Assembly (NCBI GenBank): GCA_023055425.1
Contig: JALGPY010000002.1
Location: forward strand, 117,130,088-117,194,087
Direction of reading: 5' to 3'
Origin: Linanthus parryae
Lineage: Eukaryota; Streptophyta; Magnoliopsida; Ericales; Polemoniaceae
DNA length: 64,000 bases
The first letter of the stretch is position 1, and each line of letters begins with the position of its first letter. The translations under genes and the position numbers were made by a program. Shown here piece by piece: positions 48,867 through 60,982 of the stretch. Under the pieces are notes generated by a model, which was not told where the DNA came from, did no database searches, and saw only the letters and a list, made by a program, of their open reading frames with translations.

Positions 48867-49313
48867 CAGGAAGTGTACCTCTGGATATGTTTTCACCTTA
48901 GGAGGTGGAGCTATTACTTGGAGGAGCATCAAGAAATCTTGCATTGCTGATTCCACCGTGGAAGCTGAATATGTGGCTGCATATGAAGCTGCTAAGGAAG
49001 TTGTTGGGCTCAAAAACTTTCTGATGGATCTTGGAGTGGTACCGAGTGCACAACCGGCTATGATGCTTTATTGCGACAATAGCGGTGCGGTTCAAACTCA
49101 ATGGAACCAAGAGCTCACAAGAAAGGAAAACACATAGAGCGTAAGTATCATTTTATTAGAGAATTCGTGCACAGAGGTGATGTGGCAGTGATGAAGCTTG
49201 CATCAGCAGATAACCTGGCAGACCCATTTACGAAGTGTTTAACAGCCAAGACTTTTCATGGTCATGTAGAGGGAATGTGTTTGAGGTGTGTTTCTGCATG
49301 GCTTTAAGTCTTA
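48867..49313 (+). pseudogene. Ty1/copia RNase H fragment
   Basis: It encodes the C-terminal RNase H part of a copia polyprotein: SRKCTSGYVFTLGGGA, SIKKSCIADSTVEAEYVA, then LYCDNSGAV. A frameshift follows at about 49095, and the next frame gives EPRAHKKGKHIERKYHFIRE and ASADNLADPFTKCLTAKTF. RNase H would remove RNA template during reverse transcription. Everything upstream is missing. A typical polypurine tract (AGTGGAGAT) and an LTR follow directly. It lies in element B's LTR in the opposite orientation. Confidence 0.85.
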
Positions 49314-49321
49314 GTGGAGAT

Positions 49322-50593
49322 TGTTGGATTGAATACTAAAAGCCAAGCTTTTAGTATTGGATTATTTGAATTTGATATTTATGAGAATGGTTTTGGGCAA
49401 TGTTTTCGCATTATGTTATTATTGTGCATAGTTTTCTATTATTCCACATGGTAGAAGATCTGGTGTGTAGAGTCTAGCTTACACACATAAGATCTTATCT
49501 TCAGTTCTTGTGGAATGAAATTTATGACTTCACAATCTAGATGGATTTAGACAAACCACCGGAATGACTATAGCACATTGTTTTAGTAGGTCTGTCTTGG
49601 CGACAGGAAACCATATAGTTCATACTATAGTTTCAACTCAATGTGCTAGTATACTTTGTGTATATAGATTAGGACCAAGTTGAGATCATTGTCTTTGTAC
49701 TGGAATAACAAGACAAGCTATGTCTTATGGTTATTATGATTACTTATTCTCTTAATCCTTATATTGTCAATGTGCACATGTATTTAGTAGTTATTGCTTT
49801 GACAAGTCAAGTGAGTGAGATTCCTATGGAGTCAATAACATTGATGAGTTGGGTGATACTATTGAGTGCATGGTGTAAATTGATATACCGAAGCAATCTA
49901 TGTCCCGGTTATAGGATTGATGATATTCGCTTGAGGAAGCTTATCAAACCCTGCAAGTAGATTACATGGTAATCTGAACATATCAAATAAGTTAAGTGGT
50001 AAGGATCAAGGAATTGGGAAGAGGTCGATTAAATGAATTGGTAAGTAATTAATTTAATCGACGAATATCTGTAATCTTAAAATGGGGAGATAATAAGTAT
50101 TTAATAACAGGAGCTCGAAATATTATTTTTTGAGAATACGGACAGGAGTGAAATAACAGTTATTTAGTGGTACTAAGTGTTATTAACTTTATTTTGGATA
50201 GGTTCAGGTGGAACCAGAAGTCCTAATAAAGTAAGGAGCCTGATTCGTATTTTCTCATCCAGGTCCCACCCGTAGCCTATATAAGTTTCCTTAGTCTTCA
50301 GAATTTGTATGATTCAGATACACACTGAAATCTAGGGTTTCGAGAGTGAGAGAAATACGTATGGAGGCCAAGAAGGATTATGGAAGCAGCAAGCCCACAC
50401 TTGCATCCGGGAGGAACTTCAGGAATACGGGAGAAGATCCGGAGTGATTCAGACCTATATCAACTAGCTAGGACGCATGTATGAACCCTAATTCCGCCTA
50501 GTAGGGTTATGGCGTTCATGTTGATAAATGAGCGAATTTAAATCGATATAGCAGAAATGCAATCGAACTGGTCCAGGGATTCACCTCCCTTCA
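49322..50593 (+). repeat. 3' LTR of the copia fragment
   Basis: It starts TGTTGGATTGAATACTAAAAG right after the polypurine tract and is placed to end at CCTCCCTTCA. The end is chosen as the last CA before sequence unlike an LTR and is uncertain. A strong 12-bp hairpin lies at 49332-49358. Confidence 0.65.
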
Positions 50594-50629
50594 TCGCGCG
50601 CCTCTTGATGTCGGGTAGGGGGTGCCGTG

Positions 50630-52219
50630 TGATATCGCCTTTTAGGAGCTATATTTCTTTAGCATTTACCACATGATTCATAGGTTTTGGGAGTATTTTG
50701 GAGCCTAATGTTGTTGAGATATGCATGATTATCACTTGTTTCCTTCATATGCTTAATTCTAGTCCAGGCACATTTTATATGTTGATTTATGTTATATTGT
50801 TCACATTTGATCGCTTGGTATAGTTGTTTGTTATCTTTGACAAGAATCAGGGCTTATAGAGCGATTGGAATCAAGAACGTGAGCTTTGGAAGCTAGGAAG
50901 GACAAGGAAAGAGGCTCAGGAACAAAGAGGTCAAGGAATGAATATTCAAGAACAACATTGCCCAGTTCATTTCGCACAAAATGAGGGATTTCGCACGACA
51001 TACCATTTCGTATGAAATACCACATTTCGCACGAAATGGTCATGAAACTCGGGCAAAGTTTTGGGGCAAAAATGCAATTTTGAAGACATGGACTTCCCCA
51101 CTTCGACCTAAGGCAGCAAGGTACGGGAATAGAGCATAACAGAGAGTCAAAAAGATCAAGGAGAGCTAGTAGAAGCCATCAAGAACATCAAGAAGCAAGG
51201 AGACAAGCCCGGATCAAAGCGTTGATCATCTTTTTAGCGTTTGATCCACTCTTCTTCTTTTCTCATCTTGTATGGAATATTTTATCATGAATACTTTTTT
51301 TATGAGTAGCTAAAGTCATACCAAGGCATCTATGGAGAGCCTAGGATTTATGTTTCGAGGATGTTTTCCGGATTTTATGAACTTTCATGCTTAAGGTTTG
51401 TGGTTGAATGAAGTTTCTTCTAGTTTTTATCATATTGAGTTCTTTCATTGACAAGTTAGAATCAAGATTTATGATGTTTATTATCTCTTTCTTCATTCAA
51501 GCATGAACTTGGCTTAAATATGATCTTAGTTAATGAATCACTTTTTTATTGTGCTTAACCCATAGCAAACTAGGAGTCATGGCCAGAAATTGCTACATAA
51601 CTAGTGAGTGTGTGAAAGAAAATCTACCCTAGTTGGGATGAGTAAACGAGTGCATGCCTAAGCAATGAGGTCGAGAGGTGAGTTGAATAGGAATGGCTAG
51701 AAGAGGTTATATTTGGTAGGAGCTAATGAGGTGTTCGTGTGATGGTGATCTGAGAGGACATCATTCCTTACATTGTCAGTAGCCTACTAGAATGTGTTGA
51801 TAACCAGAGTGGCATGAGAAGGACAAGATGACACCAATACGTAGAACGACAAGAGACCGATAGGTAATTGTCAGTACTATTACCCAACATAGTTAACTAA
51901 GAGTTATTGTGTTAGAACATGGAGTCAGGAATCGTCAAAACTGCCCTAGGTGACCTATAGATTGCCTAGCCTTCTCTCTATTAATTTAATCAAATCGGTT
52001 CTTTCGCGCTATTTACTTACAAATTCTAGTCACTTGTTTGAGGGTGATAACACTCATTCTCTAAAACATTTTTACCGGTTACTTTAGTAGGTTAAATTTA
52101 TTTGTTATACTAAGAAACAGTAAGCAGCTTCCCTTGAGTTCGATAACTCAGAGTCTAAAATACTTTATTATATTACTTGACCGTATACTTGCGCAACCAT
52201 GCGTAATATAGACGCGTCA
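50630..52219 (+). repeat. 5' LTR of the 50-61 kb Athila-type element
   Basis: 1590 bp. It has four units of a hairpin-forming ATTTCGCACGAAAT motif at 50969-51037, two of them mutated. Confidence 0.92.
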
Positions 52220-52225
52220 AGTTTT

Positions 52226-52243
52226 TGGCGCCGTTTTCGGGGA
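52226..52243 (+). other. primer binding site, Asp-tRNA type
   Basis: TGGCGCCGTTTTCGGGGA, six bases after the LTR end, is the Athila/Tat type of primer site. Confidence 0.82.
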
Positions 52244-52430
52244 AGGCATTCATTACTATTTCTAGTTCATCAATTAGTTTAATTTACTCTTTTTTATTTT
52301 TTGTTTATTTTTTTTGATTTCTGACTTGCTTTCTGAATTGTGTTTTAGGTGTTCAGTGCATGCATAGGATTTCTCGAGACCTTGTGCCCCCACTCGAAGA
52401 CCCAGAAGAGCTATCCCGAGAAGGAATCCG

Positions 52431-54534
52431 AGACAGAACACAATGCGTGATAAATTGGCTAACGCTAAGTTGAATCAGAAGTTGACTAAGCTGCAAGAGA
52501 AGCTCGATGAGAAGAAGAACTAGATTCCCTACAATAAGTCGGGCCAAGCGTTGGTTGAGAAGTTTCAGTCAAATTAGAGAGGAAACAAGCCAGCGATGGT
52601 AGTGCCAACCATTCAGGCTGAGCACTTTGATATGAAGCCTGCCACCATCACGACAATGCATAACCAGTTTCAGTACTATGGAAATAGGGATGAAGACCCA
52701 AATGACTTCATTGGGAAGTTTGATGCCTAAATCAAGACAGTGAAGTACAAGAACGTGACCCCCGAGACACTAAAATTGATTCTATTTCCCTATTGTCTGA
52801 AGGGTGCTGCAAATAAATGGAGAGAGCCCAGAGAGCCAGAATCTATCACCATGTGGGATCAGTGTGTTGATGAGTTTATGAGCAAGTTATATCCCGCTCA
52901 ACGTGTCATTGAGCTCCAAGCAGAGATTCTTGGTTTTCATCAGCATGATGATGAGACGGTTGTGGATGCATGTCACCGTTTTATGAGGACGATACGCAAG
53001 TGTCCTAATCATAACTTCGGCGATTACAAGATCCTCCAATTTTTATATCATGGCTTGGAGCGTCCTAACCAAGACTTGCTGAACAAGGAAGAAGGTGGAA
53101 ACTTCTTGTACGGAGTTGACAAGGATGGAGCATATGCTTTGATAAAGCAAATTGAAAAATAGGATGCTCAATTATATGACTCTAGGAGGTTGTCAAAGTT
53201 TCCTGAGCCAAAGAATGATGAGTGGAAAGATTAGATCACAAAGATGGTATCTGACATGGCAAAGCATGTGTACCAGGACAAGAAGATTCTGTCTGCAGTA
53301 GAGGAGCAAGAGTTTGATGCAGCTTTGGTTAAAGCTGCAAGTGAAGACGACAGCTATGCCGGGGCACAGGGACAACGCAACTGGAATCAGGGGAACTACA
53401 GGCCTGGGACTAGAGACCATCCAGGATTCAGGTATGGAGATCAGGCTGGGGCTTCATATGCACCCGGATTTCAGCATAGGCCAGCTGCGGTAGCTGCTCA
53501 GGCGCCACCACCACCAGCTACAGGTCAGAATGCTGAGATGACATATCTCAAGAACATGATGTACCAGATGGGCAAGAATGTGAACACCTTCACCTCTCAG
53601 GTGGATACATTGACGGCTGAATTTCACATCACGAAGACCTCACTTCGTAATGTGGAGGTGCAGGTAGGACAGTTCGCAACTCAGCTCTCCTCTAGAGCAC
53701 CAGGGTCCTTGCCATCCAATACTTAAGTGCGCCAAGTGAATGTTGTTACCACTCTTGGTGGGACTGTTCTAAATGATCCACCATATCCGAGTAACACCAG
53801 ATTTGAAGCCTCTAAGGCTAGGGAGCATGAGGTCTTTGAAAAGACCCCTGTCATGATCCCCCAATCAAAGGGCGTGACTTCACACCATGATGATGAGGTA
53901 ACACCACCACCAACCTCTATTTCTAAGGATCTTCCTCATCTATTTAAAAAAGGATGATTCCGAAGAGTATAGGCGTTTCTTGTCTATTTTCTCCAAGTTG
54001 CATGTCAATGTGCCATTGATTGAGGCAGTCAAGATGATGCCTAAGTATGCCAAATATATGAGGGATGCAATTTTAAGAAAATTGCAGTGCCAAAATTTCA
54101 GACATTGGACTTGACCAAACAGGTTAGCATGTGTGATGCATGGTTTGCCTCAGAAACAAAAGGATCCGGAAAGCTTTGTGATAGAAGCTAACTTGGGAGG
54201 AGCTTACACGGGACATACCGTATGTGATTTGAGGGCCAATTTGAACTTAATGCCGTTTTCAGTCTTTCAGAAGCTGGGGGTGGAAGCTCGCTCCACATTG
54301 ATCAATATACAATTTGCTGACAAGTCTTGCAAGAAGGCATATGGAGTGGTGGAGGATGTGCTTGTGAAGGTAGGGAACTCCATTATCCCTGCTGATTTTG
54401 TTATTCTAGAGATGTATGTGGGAGATGTTCTGATCATCATGGGTAGGCCCTTTCTGGCTACCGGTCGGACTCTCATTGATGTTGAGAACGCTGAGTTGAT
54501 CATGAGGATCAACGATGTGTGGGAGACTTTATAG
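52431..54534 (+). pseudogene. Athila-type gag and aspartic protease
   Basis: Gag: FPYCLKGAANKW, MWDQCVDEFMSKLYP, ILGFHQHDDETVVDACHRF, ILQFLYHGL and GAYALIKQIE match the retrotransposon gag domain of Athila elements. In-frame stops break it at about 52521, 52575, 52728, 53161, 53233 and 53725, with no frameshift over that length. A one-base frame change near 53957 leads into the protease (54133-54534). Protease features are CDLRANLNLMPFSVFQKLG where the usual motif is DLGASINLMP, then VVEDVLVKV and IIMGRPFLATGRTLIDV. The active-site Asp stands but its usual Gly-Ala-Ser neighbours are altered. Gag forms the particle and the protease would cut the polyprotein. It is non-functional as read. No zinc knuckle was seen. 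Confidence 0.85.
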
Positions 54535-56041
54535 GTTTCCAAGACGCCTCCACAGCAGTCTCATGAGCAAAAACATATGCCAGTGGCAGTGCAGTCAGTG
54601 CACGAGAGTTCATAGGTGGTTAGTGTTGATCCATCAGATTCAAAAACCGAAGTTCACAGGGTTGTGTTGAGGATCCAGGAGTGGAAGTTGGATGAGGAGG
54701 CACGTGGTGCCAAAAGGCCTTTCTAGAGGCATGAGGTAACTGGGTCGGGCCGTCGACCTTAAATTACAAGAGTTGATTGGGAGGCAACCCAATGTAGTTA
54801 GTTAGTTGTTTTTCGTATTCTGTTTTGATATCCATACTTGTATTGTGAGGGGTGATAGAGTGGTTAAATATTTTCGATGACTGTGCAAGACACAGGTACC
54901 GAAGACCACTTCGGATTCCCCGCCTTGATGCACGTACATATAGTTGCATGCAAAACGAGGAACAAATAGATATTTTGGGGGAAACGTGCATTGCATAGAA
55001 GTTACTCGAGGTCGAGGGGTAACTAATTGGTTTCTAAGATCACGACAGCGAGTTGTTGTATCGTGGTTGCACGCATCGGAATTCGGAGCGGGAGTTGCGG
55101 TTCACGAGCTAAAGTGGAGGAAATCATGTGCACGAGAGCAAGAATGAGAAGACATGGGAAATTCCTTGAATTTTGGGAGTTTTCCGATCAAAATGGATTC
55201 CTAGCAGTTAATGGAGTTCATCGGTGCAAGAATCGAGGAAAATGGAGGCCAAACGAAGAAATTGGAGCAAAAAGAGCACGGACCTGCAGCCCATTTCGTG
55301 CGAAATGGGCCAACACTTGGATTTGTTTTTACCTCCATTTCGCTGGCCACTTTATTGGGGTGGGGTACTTTTTACATTTTGGGCCACCTATTTATACCAA
55401 AAACCGGCCATAACCCCTCCATAAACCCCCATTCAGATCAAAACACCAACTTTTTCATCTTCTTCCTCTCAAACTCTCAAGAACACAAATCAACCAAAAC
55501 CCAAAAATCATCCAAATCAAGAATTTCTTGTTGGGTTTTGCTCCTTGAAAGCTCTTCTACAAGATTAATACTTGGAGTTTTGAGAGATAGAGTCTAGTTT
55601 GAGTGTGGGGGAGAAGTGAAGTGGTAGAGCTTCAAGAACAAAAAAAAATCGATTCGGTGATTTAGAGTTGGATCCGGCAAAAGCTCAAAATGAGACTTTC
55701 GACAGGGATACCGAGGAGCTCAAAGTGGTATTCTCCACTCATCTTTCTTAACTTTTCGGAAAATTGGTCGACCGATTCGGTCCCTTCTTGACCAATTTTC
55801 GCAAAACTGGCCCTGTAAGAACGGTAATCCGGGACCGCAGGTACTTCTCTCTCTCTCGCTTTAATTCTTTCTTAGGCACCTCCTAGGGTTTAAATTTTTG
55901 CAAAATTTATACGTGTGAAGTGTGTCTCGGGAAGGCCTCAAGCAACTTGTGAGTATTGCACGCTAGCTGCCAAATTGAGTCGATAGGTTACTTGACTAGT
56001 TCACTTTAGACCTCACGTGCACTTGCTTTTCTTTTCTCGTC
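54535..56041 (+). other. spacer where polymerase is missing
   Basis: The protease is followed almost directly by TTGGGAGGCAACCCAATG (about 54777), a block normally found after integrase in Athila-type elements. The polymerase deletion therefore lies between about 54540 and 54770. The rest is non-coding, with a 22-base hairpin at 55289-55310. Confidence 0.65.
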
Positions 56042-57457
56042 ATGTCTACATCGGGAGGTAATCCTAAGAGAAGACGGGGGTTAGTTGTTGATGATCACCC
56101 CGTCTTCAATCCCGAAGAGGATGTGGTGATGAGTGAGGGTTAAGAGGATGTGGGAGACGGTTTCGGTAACCGTCGTCAGGTATCTCCATATCCAGTTCGT
56201 GATGAGCTGAATTTGGATATGCCATCCATGCCCACGATTGGTAAGAGGGCGAGGGCGGCGCTGAATGTTGACCTCGATGCTGTATGTAGTACCAAATTCT
56301 GCAACTTCAGGTTTGCGAGTGCTAGTACCGATAGGACATTTTATCAAGACTCGTTCCTGAAGAGGGAAGGAACTCCTGATAAATCCTTCCCGCAAAGCAG
56401 TGACATGCCTAAACAAATCAAGGATATCTTCAAGAACGAGAAGCTAGACAAGTGGTTTAAGATTTGCAAGAAGTCTAGCTCCGCTCTTGCAAGAGAGTTC
56501 CTTGTGAATGCTCACTTCTATGACAAGGGAGAGAGTTAGGATCAGAGGAACATCTTTTGTCGGCGGTCCTACATATGTCTCACGCCAGAGGCTATAGGTG
56601 ATGCCATGAACTTCAAGCCCCTGAAAGAGGGTTGTTCCTACCATGACACCATTCCTCGGTTAGATGTTGTTGAGCTTGTTAGTGCCTTTTGTTTACAGGG
56701 GTTCCCTGGGGATGGTTGGAATGAGAGACCCACTCTACCTGAGTGGACGATTTCTAGGAATTTCGTGCTTCCACATGTGAGGTGGATTTGCGAGCTTCTT
56801 GAGAACTGGGTTGTTGGCGTCATGCCTCAGCCTACGTACTCCTTCTAGCTATGCACCATGGCTTATTGTTTGTGGATAGGAAAACGTATTAATGTCCCCT
56901 ATTTCATTTAACAATTTATCATGGAGAGGACTGCTCGCGGCAACCGTAGGGCTCCCGGTCACACTTGCCTCATCCTAAAGCTAGCGAAATATGCTAGAGT
57001 GAATTTAGAGGGTCTAGAGATGGATTTGAAGAAGGAAGGAGAGCGCAAGTGGGAGTGAGTCCCTGACCCCCTGAAAGCCCCAAAACCTGTAAGAACCCCA
57101 CAGTCTAGAAGGAGCGAGGCTAGTACCTCGGGATCCAAGACGGAGTCCCAACTCAACATGATCACTTACATGCTAGAGCAGTAGCGAATGCAAGCAGATG
57201 TTGATAGAGCTAGGTCTCGGAGACAGTTTGAGGATCTCCGGAGTAGTCAGTGCCAGCTTGGCCGCGCGTTAAAGCAGTTGAGCTTTGACAGCGCCCAGGA
57301 GGGAGGGTGGATCCAGGACTTAGCCCGAGGGGGAAATGTCACTTTGGATCACCCAAACAGCTACGACATACTGCTCTATTACCAATTCGATGTGTTCCCC
57401 GAGTCGAGTCCCGAGGTGGGAGTTGATGAGGATGAGGAGGCTACCCAGTCCGACTAG
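56042..57457 (+). pseudogene. downstream Athila frame, plant transposon-type domain
   Basis: A single frame of 471 codons starts MSTSGGNPKRRRGL, with six in-frame stops (56141, 56537, 56846, 56909, 57056, 57182) and no frameshift. The central part (AREFLVNAHFYDKG, then CLTPEAIGDAMNF, DGWNERPTLPEW, FVLPHVRWICELLENWVVGVMPQP) resembles the 'putative plant transposon protein' domain found in Athila-type elements. The C-terminal part is charged and may be helical. The N-terminal basic KRRR is nuclear-signal-like. Its role in the element is unknown. Some Athila relatives carry an envelope-like frame here, but no signal peptide or membrane segment was seen. Confidence 0.65.
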
Positions 57458-59417
57458 TTCCACCAACCATACTCTTAGGCATCCGAGTCCTCTTGATTTA
57501 TCTTTATCTTTCGTTGAGGACAACGAAGCGCTTAAGTGTGGGGGGAGTTTTAGCTATACGCTATTTAGCCATTGCATAGCCTTGTCACATGTAGTTTAGT
57601 GAGTCAGTTCGCATGTAGATGTCAGTCAGTTAGGGTTGCATTTGTGCGTTTATTATATTGTATTGTATATATTTGTTGCACTTTTATTTATTGAGTCCAC
57701 CTACCCACATTTGTTGGTTAATCGAGTTGGCCCAAAATGCATATAGAGTTAGGAAACAAAATAAAAAAAATAAAAAAAAAATCCTAAAAATCGATTTTTT
57801 TTAGAAAGGGCAATCGAAGAAAGTCAATGTGGCGAGGGTTCAGTGATTGAAATTCCTTAGGAGTACGAAAATATGAGGTGAGTTAGACGCGAGAATCTGG
57901 ATTAGGAAGGCTATAGAGCTAATGCACTTTAGAATTGTGAGTAGCTGTCTCTCAGACTACTTATCCTACTAGCGCTACACCACCATCACATAGGTAGTCG
58001 TCAACCCTCCTCGTACTGGCAATAGAACAACTGTGCAAGTGATTTTATAGGGGTCTCACGTTCCGTCTCCATCTTCTAGGTCCACTAGTTACCCCATTTT
58101 AATCAGTTTACCCATTTTATTCACAACCTCTAGCCTAGGAAGCCGTTCATTTGTGACTTCATCACTAGTTAGAATGGCCCTTCCTATGCGTCATGATGGA
58201 GGGAGTTGAGTTAGGGAGGTTCGATGAGGGTGAGCTGATATTATACATCTTGTGGATTCGCTTACATGTCATCTTTTTAGGGGATGTGAGGGTGATATGA
58301 GACGGTAGCACACTTTGGTGTGGCGGTGAATCGTGTCCCTACACCACGATCACAGGTAGAGTGCCGTAGTGCGTGATATTATTTTCGCACGATATGGGGT
58401 GGGGCTGGTTTATCTTATAGGAGGACGTTCTTTGGTTTTTCATTTATATTCTCTATATCGTAGGTGATGAGGAGGATAGGCTGGAAAAGCACGTGTCACA
58501 TTGACTAACGGGTTGCGAGAGTTGTTTTACATCGAGTGTGGGGGTGTTGACATACATATATGATTACATTGTTGATTTGACAAATTCCACCCCCACGTTA
58601 TCTGCTTTGGTATTTGATATCCTCGGATATTACTATCGTATTGGTGGCTCCATGTGCTTAATGTGTTGCTGCAGAAAAAAAAAAGAAATAGAAATTGAAA
58701 GTAAAATGAAATAGGGAGCCGGAATTGATCTTCATGAAGAACCGAGGAGATGAGCTATATATTCTGATCACTTCTTCACATTTGTGGCCGCGAGAACGGC
58801 GTGACACCAAGATTGAGGGAATGAGGGCTGGAGTAGTTAGATTTGGTAGGGTTCCTTGGATTTTGGTGAGGGAGTGTGAGAATCGGGTTTAGTGAGTTAT
58901 ATCATGACGTCTATGACTACGCTTCTAAATATCTTATCCTACCCGTCCTAAGCCGTCAACAGTTTAACCCTTTGATAAATAGCTCGGATGGTAGGTACTA
59001 GGGATACGTTTGATGAGTGTGCGGAAGCAACTTATTTTGTAGTCATGCCCGTTCCGTCTGAAGAAACTAGCCGCAATTTCTACCGATCACCATAGTTATA
59101 GAATCTCCAAGGGGATGTGAGAGCCTTATGCCAAGCCGGTTTATTCTTCGAGATTGCCCAGTCTCTAACTAAAAAGAAAAAATATGTTCTTTCCTTTGTT
59201 GCATTGTACATACTTGAGTTGCATTGTACATATCATGTAGATTGCATAGTCGTGTCTTTATGTATTGAGTTGTGAGTCGTGTTGGCTAGCGGAAAGTGAG
59301 TATGCAAAGCGGGGGAGGTATGCATTGGTTGGTTGGTATGTATTCAATGTCTCAAGTGTGGGATTTTTTTAGCGTCATCGTTTCTCGGGACGAGCAAAGA
59401 GTAAGTGTGAGGGAATT
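57458..59417 (+). other. 3' untranslated interior of the Athila-type element
   Basis: No frame. It has short purine tracts (TGTGGGGGGAG at about 57537), an A-rich segment near 57755-57785 and GGGACGAGCAAAGAGTAAG before the 3' polypurine tract, the context also seen at about 42990 in the other Athila-like element. Confidence 0.6.
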
Positions 59418-60977
59418 TGATAGCGCCTTTTAGTAGCTATATTTATTTAGCATTTACCACGTGATTCATAGGTTTTGGGAGTGTTTTAGAGCCTAATGTT
59501 GTTCAGATATGCATGATTATCACTTGTTTCCTTCATATGATTAATTCTAGTCTACGCACGTTTTATATGTTGATTTATGATATATTTGTCAGATATAATC
59601 GCTTGGTGTAGTTGTTTGTTGTCTTTGTACAGTGCTTATGGAGCGATTGGAATCAAGAACGTGAGCTTTGGAAGCTAGGAAGGACAAGGAAAGAGGCTCG
59701 GGAACAAAGAGGTCAAGGGATGAAGATTGAAGAACAACATTGCCCAGCTCATTTCGCACGAAATGAGATTTCGCACGAAATGAGATTTCGCACGAAATGG
59801 TCGTGAAACTCGTGCATAATTTTGGGGCAAAAATGCAATTTTGAAGACTTGGACTTCCCCACTTCGACCTAAGGCGGCAAAGGACAGGAATAGAGCATAA
59901 AAGAGAGTCAAGAAGATCAAGGAGAGCTAGGAGAAGCCATCAAGACATCAAGAAGCAAGGAGACAAGTCCAGATCAAAGCGTTCATCATCTTTTTAGCGT
60001 TTGATCCACTCTTCTCCTTTTCTCATCTTGTATGGAATATTTATCATGAATAATTTTGTAATGTGTAGCTAAACTCATACTTAGGCATCTATGGAGAGCC
60101 TATGGTTTATGTTTTGAGGATGTTTTCCAGATTTTATGAACTTTCATGCTTGGGGTTTGTGGTTGAATGAAGTTTGTTCTAGTTTTTATCATATTGAGTT
60201 CTTTCATTGACAAGTTAGAATCAATATTTATGATGGTGATTATCTATTTCTTCATTCAAGCATGAACTTGTCTTAAAGATGATATTAGTTAATGAATCAC
60301 TTGTTTATTGTGCTTAATCCTTAGCAATCTAGGAGTCATGACCCGAAATTGCTACATAACTAGTGAGTGTGTGAAAGCACAGTTACCCTAGTTGGTATAA
60401 GTAAACGAGTGCATGCCTAAGCAATGAGGCCGAGAGGTGAGTTGAATAGGAATGGCTAGAAGAGGGTAGATTCGGTAGGAGATAATGAGGTGTTTGTGTG
60501 ATGGTGGTCTGTGAGGACATCATTCCTTACATTGTCAGTAGCCTCCTAGAATGTGTTGATAACCAGAGTGACTTGAGAGGGACAGGATGGTACCAATACG
60601 TAGAACGACAAGAGACCGATAGGTAATTGTCAGTACTATTATCCATCATAGTTAACTAAGAGTTATTGTGTTAGAACATGGAATCGGCTATCGTCAAAAC
60701 TGCCCTAGGTGATCTATAGATTGCCTAGCCTTCTCTCTATTGATTTAATCTAATCATTTCTTTCTCGCTATTTACTTATAATTGCTAGTAACTTGTTTGA
60801 GGGTGACAACACTCATTCTCTAAAACCTTTTTACCGGTTACTTTAGTAGGTTAATTTAGTTGTTATACTAAGAAACAATAAGCACCTTCCCTTGGGTTCG
60901 ATAACTCGGAGTCTAAAATACTACATTATATTACTTGAATGTATACTTGCGCAACCACGCGTAATATAGACGCGTCA
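59418..60977 (+). repeat. 3' LTR of the 50-61 kb Athila-type element
   Basis: 1560 bp. At 59751-59798 three perfect ATTTCGCACGAAAT units recur at a 17-base period, where the 5' LTR has four irregular units. Confidence 0.92.
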
Positions 60978-60982
60978 CCGTG

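Larger units (their letters stand above)
50630..60977 (+). mobile_element. Athila-type LTR retrotransposon, complete ends, pol-deleted
   Basis: The LTRs (50630-52219 and 59418-60977) share start TGATANCGCC and end GACGCGTCA, with exact 5-bp duplication CCGTG at 50625-50629 and 60978-60982. An Asp-tRNA-type primer site follows the 5' LTR. A weak polypurine tract (AAGTGTGAGGGAATT) precedes the 3' LTR. Gag and protease are present. Reverse transcriptase, RNase H and integrase are absent between 54535 and 54750. A second long frame follows. The two LTRs differ at roughly one base in ten by eye, so the insertion is not recent. It would need proteins from a relative to move. Confidence 0.92.

Noticed and set aside
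55027..55597. Overlapping open frames in the Athila interior
   Set aside because: They overlap in several frames, contain the hairpin repeat and have no motif; most likely untranslated leader for the downstream frame.
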